From Lujinxingia sediminis (GTDB lineage Bacteria; Myxococcota_A; Bradymonadia; Bradymonadales; Bradymonadaceae), in the NCBI RefSeq assembly GCF_004005565.1, contig NZ_SADD01000003.1, positions 186,001 through 250,000 of the forward strand: 64,000 nucleotides of DNA, read 5' to 3'. The number at the start of each line of letters is the position of its first letter. Positions within the stretch are counted from its first letter, which is position 1. Below are positions 50,324 through 57,901 of this stretch, in pieces. A model generated the notes under the pieces. It made no database searches. It was given only the letters and a program-made list of their open reading frames with translations, and was not told the DNA's origin. The position numbers and the translations under genes are program-made.

Positions 50324-51160
50324 TTAATAGATCGGCACCCCGCCCTTATCGTACTCCGGAGCGGGCTCCGGCTCCGGCAGGGTTTTCGATGCCGGCTCAG
50401 ACTGCGGGTTCGCCGGCGCACCCGTCTGCACCGGCGGCTCCTCGCTGGGCTCCAGATACATCACCGCCTCCGGCTCTCCACCAAAGCGGTAGTTCAAGCC
50501 CACGCTCCACTGAAAGAGCGCCGGAAGCCCGCCCCCCTCCGAGAAGATCACGTTGACCCCGTCATCACCCACGGTCACCGGCATCAAAATAAGCTCGGTC
50601 TGCAGGTTCAGGCCCGGCGAGATTTCCGTTTCGATGCCCGCAAACCCGCCGATGGTGGCGCCCTGAAAGGTGTAGGCCGTATCGCTGCCATTCTCCGTGT
50701 GCTCCCAGCCCGTGAGCACGTTGGACTGAATGCCCCCGTAGAGAAAATCATCGCCGTTGACCGCCGTCGAAATCCGCGGCGTGAACACCAGCAGCGTCCG
50801 AGTATTATCCAGCGGACCGCTGGAGCCACTTAAGTCGTTGACCACGAAGATCGCATCGCTCTGCAGGCTCATCGTCAGCCAGTTGGTCGGATAGATTCGC
50901 GCGGTCGCCCCCAGGTTGGCCGTCGCAAAAGCAAACGAGCCCTGCAAGCCCAGGTCGGCCTTCTCCCCCACCCCCACCTTGCCGTAGGCCGAGACGCGCG
51001 GGATGTACAAAATCCCCGGCCAGTCCAGGCCCCCGCCCACCACCGCCTCGCCACTCTCAAGCTGGCGCGCGGTTTCCATCGTTGTAAAGGAGCACCCCGC
51101 CCCCAGACTCAACGCCAGCGCCAGCGCGCCAACCTTCACACCCACCTTCGTCACCATCAT
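50324..51160 (-). CDS. Outer-membrane lipoprotein, paralogue 2 of 3
   Basis: A 278-residue paralogue of the neighbouring genes, closest to the one at 49420: signal core LALALSLGAGC, TARQLESGEAVVGGGLDWPG, YGKVGVGEKADLGLQGSF, and WSVGLNYRFGG. The C-terminal linker is Pro/Glu/Ser rich and ends PAPEYDKGGVPIY. AGGAG lies 8 nt before the ATG at 51160. The body predicts a beta-barrel, and lipid anchoring may tie it to the outer membrane. Substrate or partner unknown. Confidence 0.8.
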   Translation of the reverse strand: MMVTKVGVKVGALALALSLGAGCSFTTMETARQLESGEAVVGGGLDWPGILYIPRVSAYGKVGVGEKADLGLQGSFAFATANLGATARIYPTNWLTMSLQSDAIFVVNDLSGSSGPLDNTRTLLVFTPRISTAVNGDDFLYGGIQSNVLTGWEHTENGSDTAYTFQGATIGGFAGIETEISPGLNLQTELILMPVTVGDDGVNVIFSEGGGLPALFQWSVGLNYRFGGEPEAVMYLEPSEEPPVQTGAPANPQSEPASKTLPEPEPAPEYDKGGVPIY

Positions 51161-51341
51161 CCCAGAATCTCCTGATATCGCCGGCCGCACACGCCATACT
51201 GTGCTCTGGCCAGGCTCACTCGGCGCAAAACGCGCCTCGGTTCATTCACTCTCAACTCAACACACCAACCTGCTCCGACGCCGCAAGCAGACGCTGATAC
51301 CGGTACATGCACCATCGCGCGTGACATACCGAACACGGCGT

Positions 51342-51435
51342 AAAACGCAGACGCTGCTTTCGCGTCGTCGAGGCCCATCCGCGCTGCTCTCGATGCAGCA
51401 GACGCGGCATTATCGGTAGCCCACGGCGTCATAAC
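51342..51435. repeat. Second copy of the 48.6-kb structured element, 3' part
   Basis: Alignable with 48590-48690: aacgcagacg, then GACGC (51350-51354) / GCGTC (51362-51366), cgtcgagg, ctctcgatgcagcagac, and cacggcgtcataac. The hairpin bases differ but pair in both copies. The left closing arm was not found. The rest of 51161-51571 holds a single REP-like copy near 51533. Confidence 0.55.
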
Positions 51436-51571
51436 ACAGCTACGTGTTCCGACCGCAATACTTCATACACAGCAGAGAAGCCGCCACCTCCACGATCGCA
51501 TCTCACCCGCATAAACACGGGTCGATGCTCAACCCACGGTCCTACATCACCGGCATTATCACAGCGCGATG

Positions 51572-52414
51572 CTAGTACAGCGGAACCCCCTCCTCGCCAT
51601 ACTTCGGCACACCATCCTCCCCGGACACGTCGTCCTCGCCAGACTCGTTCTCGCCAGACTCGTTCTCGCCAGACTCGCCCTCGCCAGGCACCGCCTCACT
51701 GGGCCGGAGCGGCGGCTGCGCATCGCCGCCCCCGAAACGGTAGTTCACCCCCACACTCCCCTGAAACCCGATGCCCTCCTCCATGAACTCAAAGACGTCG
51801 ATCTGCTCGTAATACATGTTGATCAGGAGCGGACGCAGCATCATCTCCGCCTGCAAACTCCAGCCTTTGGAAAGGCGTCGCTCCGCCCCCACAAAGCCCC
51901 CAAAGCCCACCCCCCACAGCCGCAGCGTCGACGTCTCCGTCTCCGAATTGTAGAAGCGCGCGCTGAGCAACGTCCCCTCCACCCCCACATACGCGCCGCC
52001 CCGCTTACGCACCGCCGACGAGATACGCGAGGTCACCACGAATCGATCCGCCACCGGATCCGGCCGCTCGCTCGTGTCCCGGCTTCGCCACACATCGCGC
52101 CGTCCCTCCACCTGAACCCCCAGCATCCACCCCTCTCCGGGGTAGGCCCGCGCGCTCAACCCCAGGTTGGCCGTCACAAAATCATAGCCGCCCAACACCC
52201 CCAGATCGCCCTTCTCGGCCACCCCCACCACCCCGTAGGCCGCCAGCCGGGGCCAGTACTCCTGCCCCGGCCAATCCCCCGCCCCACCCAGCGCCACCTC
52301 CCCCGCCTCCAGTTGCCGCGCGCTCATCAACGTCGTCGTGGGTGTACACCCCGCGCTTGAGAGCAGGACCAGGAATAGTGCCAACACCGTCCAACGTACC
52401 CGAATTGAAATCAC
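51572..52414 (-). CDS. Outer-membrane lipoprotein, paralogue 1 of 3
   Basis: About 280 residues from a GTG at 52414; the open frame runs to 52498 but the extra residues are unlike a signal peptide. The signal core is VLALFLVLLSSAGC. It shares SARQLEAGEVALGGAGDWPG, YGVVGVAEKGDLGVLGGY and VGVNYRFGGG with the next two genes. Its C-terminal linker has tandem GEGESGENESGENESGED repeats, encoded by 15-bp units, and ends GVPKYGEEGVPLY. It is the most diverged of the three. Start uncertain; function unknown. Confidence 0.75.
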   Translation of the reverse strand: MISIRVRWTVLALFLVLLSSAGCTPTTTLMSARQLEAGEVALGGAGDWPGQEYWPRLAAYGVVGVAEKGDLGVLGGYDFVTANLGLSARAYPGEGWMLGVQVEGRRDVWRSRDTSERPDPVADRFVVTSRISSAVRKRGGAYVGVEGTLLSARFYNSETETSTLRLWGVGFGGFVGAERRLSKGWSLQAEMMLRPLLINMYYEQIDVFEFMEEGIGFQGSVGVNYRFGGGDAQPPLRPSEAVPGEGESGENESGENESGEDDVSGEDGVPKYGEEGVPLY

Positions 52415-52559
52415 AGCGACTCGCCAGAATGAGGGAAGGGAACCGGGCCCTTCGACATGACATCGTACAGACTTATGTGCGTGCCCGAGCTCTACCACAG
52501 GCCCGAGGGCCGGGGCTAAGACATCCGTCCCCCCCTTTAAAAACGCGTTTTATGGGAGG

Positions 52560-52925
52560 TGAGGGCGGGCGAACTCGGGCTCGAGCTCGTACTGGTAGCT
52601 CGGGCTCGGGCTCGGGCTCGTGCTCGGGCTCGTAGCTCGAACTCGACCTCGTACTCGACCTCGTGCTCGACCTCGTACTCGACCTCGTACTCGACCTCGA
52701 ACTCGACCTCGTGCTCGACCTCGACCTCGACCTCATGCTCGATCTCGATCAGGTCCTCGACCTCGTACACCACCGGCCGATCACACGAATCGCCCCACAT
52801 CGCAAACCCCGGCGCCCCTCAACCACACAACCACACAACCACAACCCGCACACCCCCCAACGCCCTCACAAATCGACCTCCCCCGCAAACCCCGGCGCCC
52901 CTCAACCACACAACCACAACGCTTA
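52560..52925. repeat. Hexamer satellite plus G-rich dispersed repeat (minus orientation)
   Basis: Bases 52565-52755 are CTCGAC/CTCGTA/CTCGGG hexamers, the reverse complement of the GAGNNC satellite. They lead into the reverse complement of the G-rich element (52780-52920): ccacacaaccaccaca-type runs, gcaaaccccggcgcc, and cccccaacgccctcac, present about one and a half times. No gene is supported. Confidence 0.85.
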
Positions 52926-52954
52926 TGGCAACTCCCCCAAATGCCCCCCAACCC

Positions 52955-53143
52955 GAGCGCATCCAGGGCGACGCCTGGCAAGGAGCCAGGAGGAGCGAGT
53001 AGCAGCGCTACCGCGACGACGCAGCGACACCGCCAGCGTCGTCCTGGGGCGCTCGGCACCTGGCAAGGAGCCAGGAGGAGCGAGTAGCAGCGCTACCGCG
53101 ACGACGCAGCGACACCGCCAGCGTCGTCCTGGGGCGCTCGGCA
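52955..53143. repeat. Structured element copies 2 and 3, 85-bp direct repeat
   Basis: Copy 2 closes with GAGCGC (52955-52960) / GCGCTC (53049-53054) and CCAGG/CCTGG. Inside are CCTGGC-aagga-GCCAGG, GTAGC-agc-GCTAC and GACGACGC/GCGTCGTC. An identical 85-bp unit (52974-53058, 53059-53143) is repeated once. It ends at the stop of rdgB. Confidence 0.85.
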
Positions 53144-53144
53144 C

Positions 53145-53894
53145 CTACACTCCGAAAAATGCCCGCAACCTCTTCACCGCCACCCCCCGGTGGCTGATCG
53201 CGCCTTTTTCCTCAAGCGTCAGCTCGGCCATCGTGCGGCCCAGCGCCGGGACGTAGAAGTGCGGGTCGTAGCCAAAGCCGCCCTCCCCGCGCGCCTCACA
53301 GACGATCTGCCCTTCGACCCGGCCGCGAAACCACACCACCGCCCACTCCCCCACCCGCACGAGCTCCCCCTCATTGCGGGGCGCGCCCATCGGGACCTCA
53401 TCGAGGGTCAGGCCACAGCGCGCCAGCAGCGTGCGGCCGACCACGTCGGCGCCGAGCACCAGACAGAGAACCGTCTCAAAACGCGCCGCCGGTCCGGCCT
53501 CCCCCGCCCACGTCGACGCATCCAGCTTCGCGATGGCCTCGGTAAGTTTCTGGTTATTGCTCGCATCCGTGGCCCCCTCCCCGCTGTAGCGCGCGCTATA
53601 AACCCCGGGCGCCCCACCCAGCGCTGCGACCACAAGCCCGCTATCATCGGCCAGAGATGCACGACCGGTATCGCGCGCCGTCCACAACGCCTTCTTGATG
53701 GCGTTGCCCTCAAAGGTGTCGGCGTCCTCCACCACCTCTTCGAGCGTGTGCGGAAAACTTTTACGGTCAAAGACCTCCCAGCGCGCATCAAGCAGCTCGC
53801 CAAGGCTTTTTGACAGCTCGCGGCGTTTTCCAGCGTTGCCCGTCGCGATCACAAACGCGCCCTCGGGCACCGTCGAGGTTGAAAGCTCTTCCAT
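53145..53894 (-). CDS. rdgB: XTP/dITP diphosphatase (RdgB/HAM1 family)
   Basis: A house-cleaning nucleotide pyrophosphatase that removes non-canonical purine triphosphates. Motifs: VIATGNAGKRREL, the DTFEGNAIKKA loop, LADDSGLVVAALGGAPGVYSARYSG, GEGGFGYDPHF and SHRGVAVK. At 249 residues it is about 50 longer than usual, mostly through an insertion between FETVLCLVL and GRVEGQI (residues ~145-195), which normally is only a few residues. The core motifs are intact. The stop abuts the structured repeat. Confidence 0.9.
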   Translation of the reverse strand: MEELSTSTVPEGAFVIATGNAGKRRELSKSLGELLDARWEVFDRKSFPHTLEEVVEDADTFEGNAIKKALWTARDTGRASLADDSGLVVAALGGAPGVYSARYSGEGATDASNNQKLTEAIAKLDASTWAGEAGPAARFETVLCLVLGADVVGRTLLARCGLTLDEVPMGAPRNEGELVRVGEWAVVWFRGRVEGQIVCEARGEGGFGYDPHFYVPALGRTMAELTLEEKGAISHRGVAVKRLRAFFGV

Positions 53895-54074
53895 CTGGAC
53901 CTACACCTTGTCTCGTACCATCATCTCGACGCCGCGCGCCGCGTTCTTTGCTTCGTGCCGCGCAACTTCTGCGCCAGAGCACGCTCCCGTGGGCCGCGCT
54001 CTATCAGGCTTTGGGCCCGGCTACAACGCCCTTTGACAGAGTTTTTATACCCCTTACTCCCCCGAGGTTCACCC

Positions 54075-55019
54075 ATGATCAGCGTTGGATTTGTCGGCTC
54101 CACCGGCGTCGGAGACGTCGCTCGCCATCTGCTCGCCATGGGCGCCTGCGACATCAAGGTCTGGCACCCAGGAGAAGTCTGCGAAGAGGACGAGCTCCCC
54201 GGAGAACGCGTCGAACTCGAAGACCTGGCCGAGGTCACCCTGATCATCTTCGCCGCCCCCATGGCCCGCTGCCGCCAGATCGCCCGCCAGATCGGCGACG
54301 TCATCAGCGGTCGCCACGTCATCGTGCACACCCTGCGCGCGCTGGAGCCGGGCACGCTGAAGAGCGTCTCCACCATCCTCCAGGAGGAGACCCCCACCCA
54401 GCGCATCGGCTACCTGGGCGGCCCGATGCTGCGCACCGACATCGAAGCCGGGCACCCCGCCTCCGCCGTCTGCGCCTCCCTCTTCCCCGAGGTCCACGAC
54501 CTGGTGGAAGACGCCCTGATGTCGGGGAGTTTTCGCGTCTACCGCTCCCAGGACATCGTCGGCGCCGAGATCTGCGGGGCCTACGCCCGCGCCATCGCCC
54601 TGCTCAGCGGCCTGGCTGACGCCCTCTCCTTAGGCTCCAGCCTCCAGGCCACCCTCTTTGCCCGGGGACTCGCCGAGATGTCGCGCTTTGTCGTCTTTCG
54701 CCAGGGCTTTGAGCGCACCACCTTCGGCCTGGCCGGCGCAGGCTCCCTCTACGCCGACACCCACCTCCAGGGCTCGGTCGACTTCCAGATCGGCCGCCAC
54801 CTGGGAGCCCACCCCGACACCTCCGCCGACGCGCTGGTCGAGCGTTTTGGCCCCTCCGCCCGCGAGTCCCTGCAGCTCGTCGACACCCTCCACAAAAGCG
54901 CCGAGCGCGCCGACCTCGACCTGCACCTCCTGCAGGGCGCCCACGCCCTGATCCAGGGCGAACTCCAGCCCGACCAGGTCGTTCAACGCCTGATGACCCT
55001 GCCCGCCCTCTACGAATAA
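54075..55019 (+). CDS. GpsA-like NAD-dependent dehydrogenase, catalytic Lys missing
   Basis: A 314-residue protein like NAD(P)-dependent glycerol-3-phosphate dehydrogenase. An N-terminal Rossmann start (ISVGFVGSTGVGDVARHL) and the C-terminal GpsA pattern are clear: GAEICGAYARAIALLSGLADALSLG, FARGLAEMSRF, TFGLAGAGSLYADT. The family's ALKN, with its catalytic Lys, reads AYAR, and the GNG or GxGxxG loop is altered. It may be an inactive or re-purposed homologue. GAGG lies 7 nt before the ATG at 54075; the longer frame from 53955 is not supported. Confidence 0.7.
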   Translation: MISVGFVGSTGVGDVARHLLAMGACDIKVWHPGEVCEEDELPGERVELEDLAEVTLIIFAAPMARCRQIARQIGDVISGRHVIVHTLRALEPGTLKSVSTILQEETPTQRIGYLGGPMLRTDIEAGHPASAVCASLFPEVHDLVEDALMSGSFRVYRSQDIVGAEICGAYARAIALLSGLADALSLGSSLQATLFARGLAEMSRFVVFRQGFERTTFGLAGAGSLYADTHLQGSVDFQIGRHLGAHPDTSADALVERFGPSARESLQLVDTLHKSAERADLDLHLLQGAHALIQGELQPDQVVQRLMTLPALYE

Positions 55020-55091
55020 CTTCAATCAGGCCCGACCGGTGCAGCTCTCGCCGACCCGCCAGATCCACAACCTCTGCCCTGAACAAAAAAC

Positions 55092-55125
55092 AAAAAAACG
55101 CGCCGCTTCTCGCGGCGCGTTTTTT
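55092..55125. terminator. Bidirectional Rho-independent terminator
   Basis: CGCGCCGC (55099-55106) pairs with GCGGCGCG (55112-55119), flanked by A7 on the left and T6 on the right. It can serve the GpsA-like gene (+) and the convergent CBS-domain gene (-). Confidence 0.92.
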
Positions 55126-55181
55126 CGTTCAGACGTTCATGCGTCCAGGGCACTCCGGGCCCTCGATCTGGAACGCGCGCG

Positions 55182-55619
55182 TTAAGGAGCCGCGCTCTCT
55201 TCACCGCTGAAATAATCGCGGGCGTGGCGGATCACATCCACATAACTCACGATCCCCAACAGAGCCCCGGTGATCGGGTCGACCACCGGCACCGCCCCGA
55301 TCTTCTGGTCGATCATCAGCTCGATCACATCGTTGACGTCCGTCTCCGGATGCACCGAAATCACATCGCCCTGCATCACCGAGCTCACCGACTGATCAAA
55401 GCGCGGATCGCTCAGCCGCATCACCTCCAGATCGGAGCCATCGGGCACCATCAGCCCCTGCAAATCCCGATCGCTGATCATCCCCACCAGCTCGTTATTC
55501 TCCACGATCGGCAGGTGGCGCACGTCGAGCTCGATAAGCTTACGAATCACCTCCCGCAAGGGGTCGGTCACCTCAGCACGCTCCGGATTTCCGGTCATCA
55601 ACTCACTGGCTTCGATCAT
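55182..55619 (-). CDS. Protein with two CBS domains
   Basis: A 145-residue protein made only of a Bateman pair: repeat 1 has REVIRKLIELDVRHLPIVENNELVGMISDRDL, and repeat 2 has NDVIELMIDQKIGAVPVVDPITGALLGIVSYVDVI. Such stand-alone pairs bind adenine nucleotides and regulate partner proteins; the partner is unknown. AGGAG precedes the start. Confidence 0.92.
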   Translation of the reverse strand: MIEASELMTGNPERAEVTDPLREVIRKLIELDVRHLPIVENNELVGMISDRDLQGLMVPDGSDLEVMRLSDPRFDQSVSSVMQGDVISVHPETDVNDVIELMIDQKIGAVPVVDPITGALLGIVSYVDVIRHARDYFSGEESAAP

Positions 55620-55744
55620 AACGGGCTCCTTCTCTCAGCGGGAAGTACATCATCAGGTCGAGGGGTTGGCTCCAGCACGACTTTCGACGCGCTCAGTTCA
55701 CCTCAAAGCTAAGGCGCTCGCCAGCCGGTCAAGCCCCCCCCGCT

Positions 55745-56020
55745 ACCCACACGTGAGCGCCGGGGTCTGCGGGGTCGGGAAGTTTGTGTGAGCGTTGGCG
55801 GGTTCGCTCTGGGGTTGGGTGGTTGGGTGGTTGGGTGGTTGTGAAGCGCCGGGGTCTGCGGGGTCGGGAAGTTTGTGTGGGCGTTGGCGGGTTCGCTTTG
55901 GGGTTGGGTGGTTGGGTGGTTGGGTGGTTGTGAAGCGCCGGGGTTCGCGATGTGGGGCGATTCGTGTGAGCGGCCGGTGGTGTACGAGTTCGAGCACGAG
56001 TACGAGGTCGAGCACGAACC
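55745..56020. repeat. G-rich dispersed repeat, two tandem units, plus hexamer satellite
   Basis: Two units of the G-rich element (about 55757-55850 and 55851-55935): GCGCCGGGGTCTGCGGGG, gggaagtttgtgtg, gcgttggcgggttcgct, then three GGTTGGGT motifs. A third half-unit ends in gattcgtgtgagcgg, followed by ~35 bp of GAGCAC/GAGTAC satellite. The gap from 55620 to 56104 has no gene. Confidence 0.88.
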
Positions 56021-56104
56021 CCTTGGCCCAACCGCCCCTACCGCCTATCATCCGCCCGCCACAGGCCCTCCTCCCCAACCTCCCCCAAACCCCGGGAATA
56101 CCTC

Positions 56105-56446
56105 ATGGGTTACGTCCCCCACCCCACCGAAATCGAATACAAATCGGCCGCCCGCGCCCTGCGCATCGTCTTCAGCGACGACCACGAGGCCGTCTACCCC
56201 ACCCGCTACCTGCGCGGCTTCTGCCCCTGCGCCCGCTGCCAGGGCCACACCAGCGGCCCCCACCGCTTCATCGAGCATCAGCCCTCCCAGGCCGAGGTCG
56301 TCGACGTACGCCAGGTGGGCAACTACGCCATCAACATCGTGTTTGCCGACGGGCACGACACCGGCATCTACGCCTTCCAGCGCCTGCGCGAGCTTTGCCC
56401 CTGCCCGGCCTGCATGCCGAAGGGGTTAAGCGACGAGTATCGCTGA
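56105..56446 (+). CDS. DUF971 family protein
   Basis: A 113-residue protein of the DUF971 (gamma-butyrobetaine hydroxylase N-terminal-like) type: IVFSDDHEAVYPTRYLRGFCPCARCQGH, then INIVFADGHDTGIYAFQRLRELCPCPAC. Each half has the CPCxxC set, giving two possible Zn or Fe-S ligand clusters; single-copy relatives have one. Relatives may work in Fe-S handling, but this is uncertain. No strong ribosome-binding site is seen. Confidence 0.82.
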   Translation: MGYVPHPTEIEYKSAARALRIVFSDDHEAVYPTRYLRGFCPCARCQGHTSGPHRFIEHQPSQAEVVDVRQVGNYAINIVFADGHDTGIYAFQRLRELCPCPACMPKGLSDEYR

Positions 56447-56477
56447 GGGGAGCGGGTAGCTCGATCTCGGGCTCGGG

Positions 56478-56545
56478 CTCGGGCGCGCACCCCCCAACGC
56501 CCTCACGAATCGACCCACATCGCGAACCACCGGCGCCCACTCGTA
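56478..56545. repeat. G-rich dispersed repeat fragment (minus orientation)
   Basis: cgcaccccccaacgccctcacgaatcgacc and gcgaaccaccggcgcccac are the reverse complement of the flanks of the G-rich element, without the GGTTGGGT core. Confidence 0.7.
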
Positions 56546-56795
56546 GATGAGCGTGCCGAAGGCTCCCGAACCCTCATCTCGCTCATGGATGAGCGCATCG
56601 AAGGTTTGTGAACCTTCATTTTCCTCCTCGATGATCAAAAAAAGGGTTTGCGAACCCCGGTGCTGCTCATGGATGAGCGCATCGAAGGTTTGCGAACCCT
56701 TTTTTTGATCATCTATGAAGCGCCCGGGGGTTCTAGAACGCCCGGGCGCTTCATCGAATGGCGATTTGGGTGTTTTAGAACACTTTCGCCATCAT
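56540..56795. repeat. Dense hairpin array
   Basis: Repeated units gatgagcg-catcgaagg, each ending in a GGTT-NNNN-AACC hairpin, at about 56608-56623 (tgtg loop), 56644-56658 (tgcg) and 56685-56700 (tgcg). A larger inverted repeat spans GATGATCAAAAAAAGGGTT (from ~56630) and AACCCTTTTTTTGATCATC (to ~56713). A GAAGCGCCCGGG/CCCGGGCGCTTC stem lies near 56716-56755, and GGCGA/TCGCC with GTGTT/AACAC inside near 56761-56792. Some hairpins with T-runs could be terminators for both flanking genes. Confidence 0.8.
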
Positions 56796-56818
56796 AAATC
56801 TTGAAAGCCTGTTCAGCA

Positions 56819-57664
56819 TCAGGCGTTTGCCGGCTCACTCACGTCGCCGACGGGAGCCTGGGCGTTCTCGTCGGTGACGACGACGTCGACGCCCGTGTCG
56901 AGGTCGACGTCGGGGAGGGTATTCTGGCCGCGGTTTCGGCGGTAGAACGCCGCGGCGCGGTCGTTTTGCAGGGCGAAGGGCCCCAGAATCAGCGAGCGAT
57001 TCTTGCGGTCCTCTTCGCTGGTGGTGGGGTAGGCGCCGTTGACGCGGTGGATCAGCTCCACGCTTTTGGACGAGATATCGGCCGCCAGCTGCTGGAGCTC
57101 CTCGGTGGTCGGAGCGGCCTCGCTTTTGATGGCCTGGCTCATCGCTTCGGCAAAGGCCTTAAAGTCCGCCTGCAGCACGTCAAAGGACGCGCTCAGGCCG
57201 CAGGCCTCGATATCCTGCGCATAGCTGGCCTCCAGGTCGTTGAGAATGGAGCGCAAAATCGCCTCCTGGTCCTCGCGGGCGGTGTTGGTCACGGCGAACA
57301 CCTCCACGTTGAGCGGCCCATCGAGCAGCTTCTGGGCGGCCTTAGCGCGGACCGAGTCTTTGCCGTGGTCCTCGACCTCCATGCGGGCGCGGCTCACGAA
57401 ATTGGAAAAACTCTTGTCGAGCTTGTTGTCGCTCAACGCCAGCTCGGGGGCCGCCCTTTCGCGACGCGCGGTCTGCCAGGCGCGGTGGCGCTCGGCGTAA
57501 TGCTCCGTCATGGCGATCAGCCCCTCATTGCACGCCCCGATCTCCGGCGGCGCCGCCGGCTCCACCTTCCCAATCCCCTCCCGGGCGCGGCGAGCGGCCC
57601 AGCCCAGGCGCGAGGGCGGAAGAGCGTAGGAGTTGAAGAATTCACTCTGAGACACAATGCGCAT
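56819..57664 (-). CDS. Hypothetical protein
   Basis: A 281-residue soluble protein I do not recognise. It is largely helical, beginning MRIVSQSEFFNSYALPPSRLG. The central ~200 residues are Glu/Ala/Lys-rich helices with coiled-coil potential (KLDKSFSNFVSRARMEVEDHG, AQKLLDGPLN), and the C terminus is an acidic tail (DVDLDTGVDVVVTDENAQAP). In overall style it resembles the unknown helical protein at 27852, though I could not align them. GGGGAGG with 7-nt spacing sets the start at 57664. Confidence 0.7.
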   Translation of the reverse strand: MRIVSQSEFFNSYALPPSRLGWAARRAREGIGKVEPAAPPEIGACNEGLIAMTEHYAERHRAWQTARRERAAPELALSDNKLDKSFSNFVSRARMEVEDHGKDSVRAKAAQKLLDGPLNVEVFAVTNTAREDQEAILRSILNDLEASYAQDIEACGLSASFDVLQADFKAFAEAMSQAIKSEAAPTTEELQQLAADISSKSVELIHRVNGAYPTTSEEDRKNRSLILGPFALQNDRAAAFYRRNRGQNTLPDVDLDTGVDVVVTDENAQAPVGDVSEPANA

Positions 57665-57901
57665 TGCGATACCTCCCCTTGAGGGTAGCGCAACCTCACC
57701 AGCGCGCATGACCGCCATGCTCGCCGCTGACTGCAGGTTGGGTGTAATGCCAGCGAGGGTAGCAAAGAGGGAGGGAGGGGAGAAGGGTGGCTATCTGGTC
57801 GTTTCCTGAAAGCTGATCAAGGGTTGCGTTATGTTGTGCTTTCTCGGACTCTCTCCAAATCCTGTTTCATGTCACCGAAATTCGCGCCCCGGGCCCGCTT
57901 T

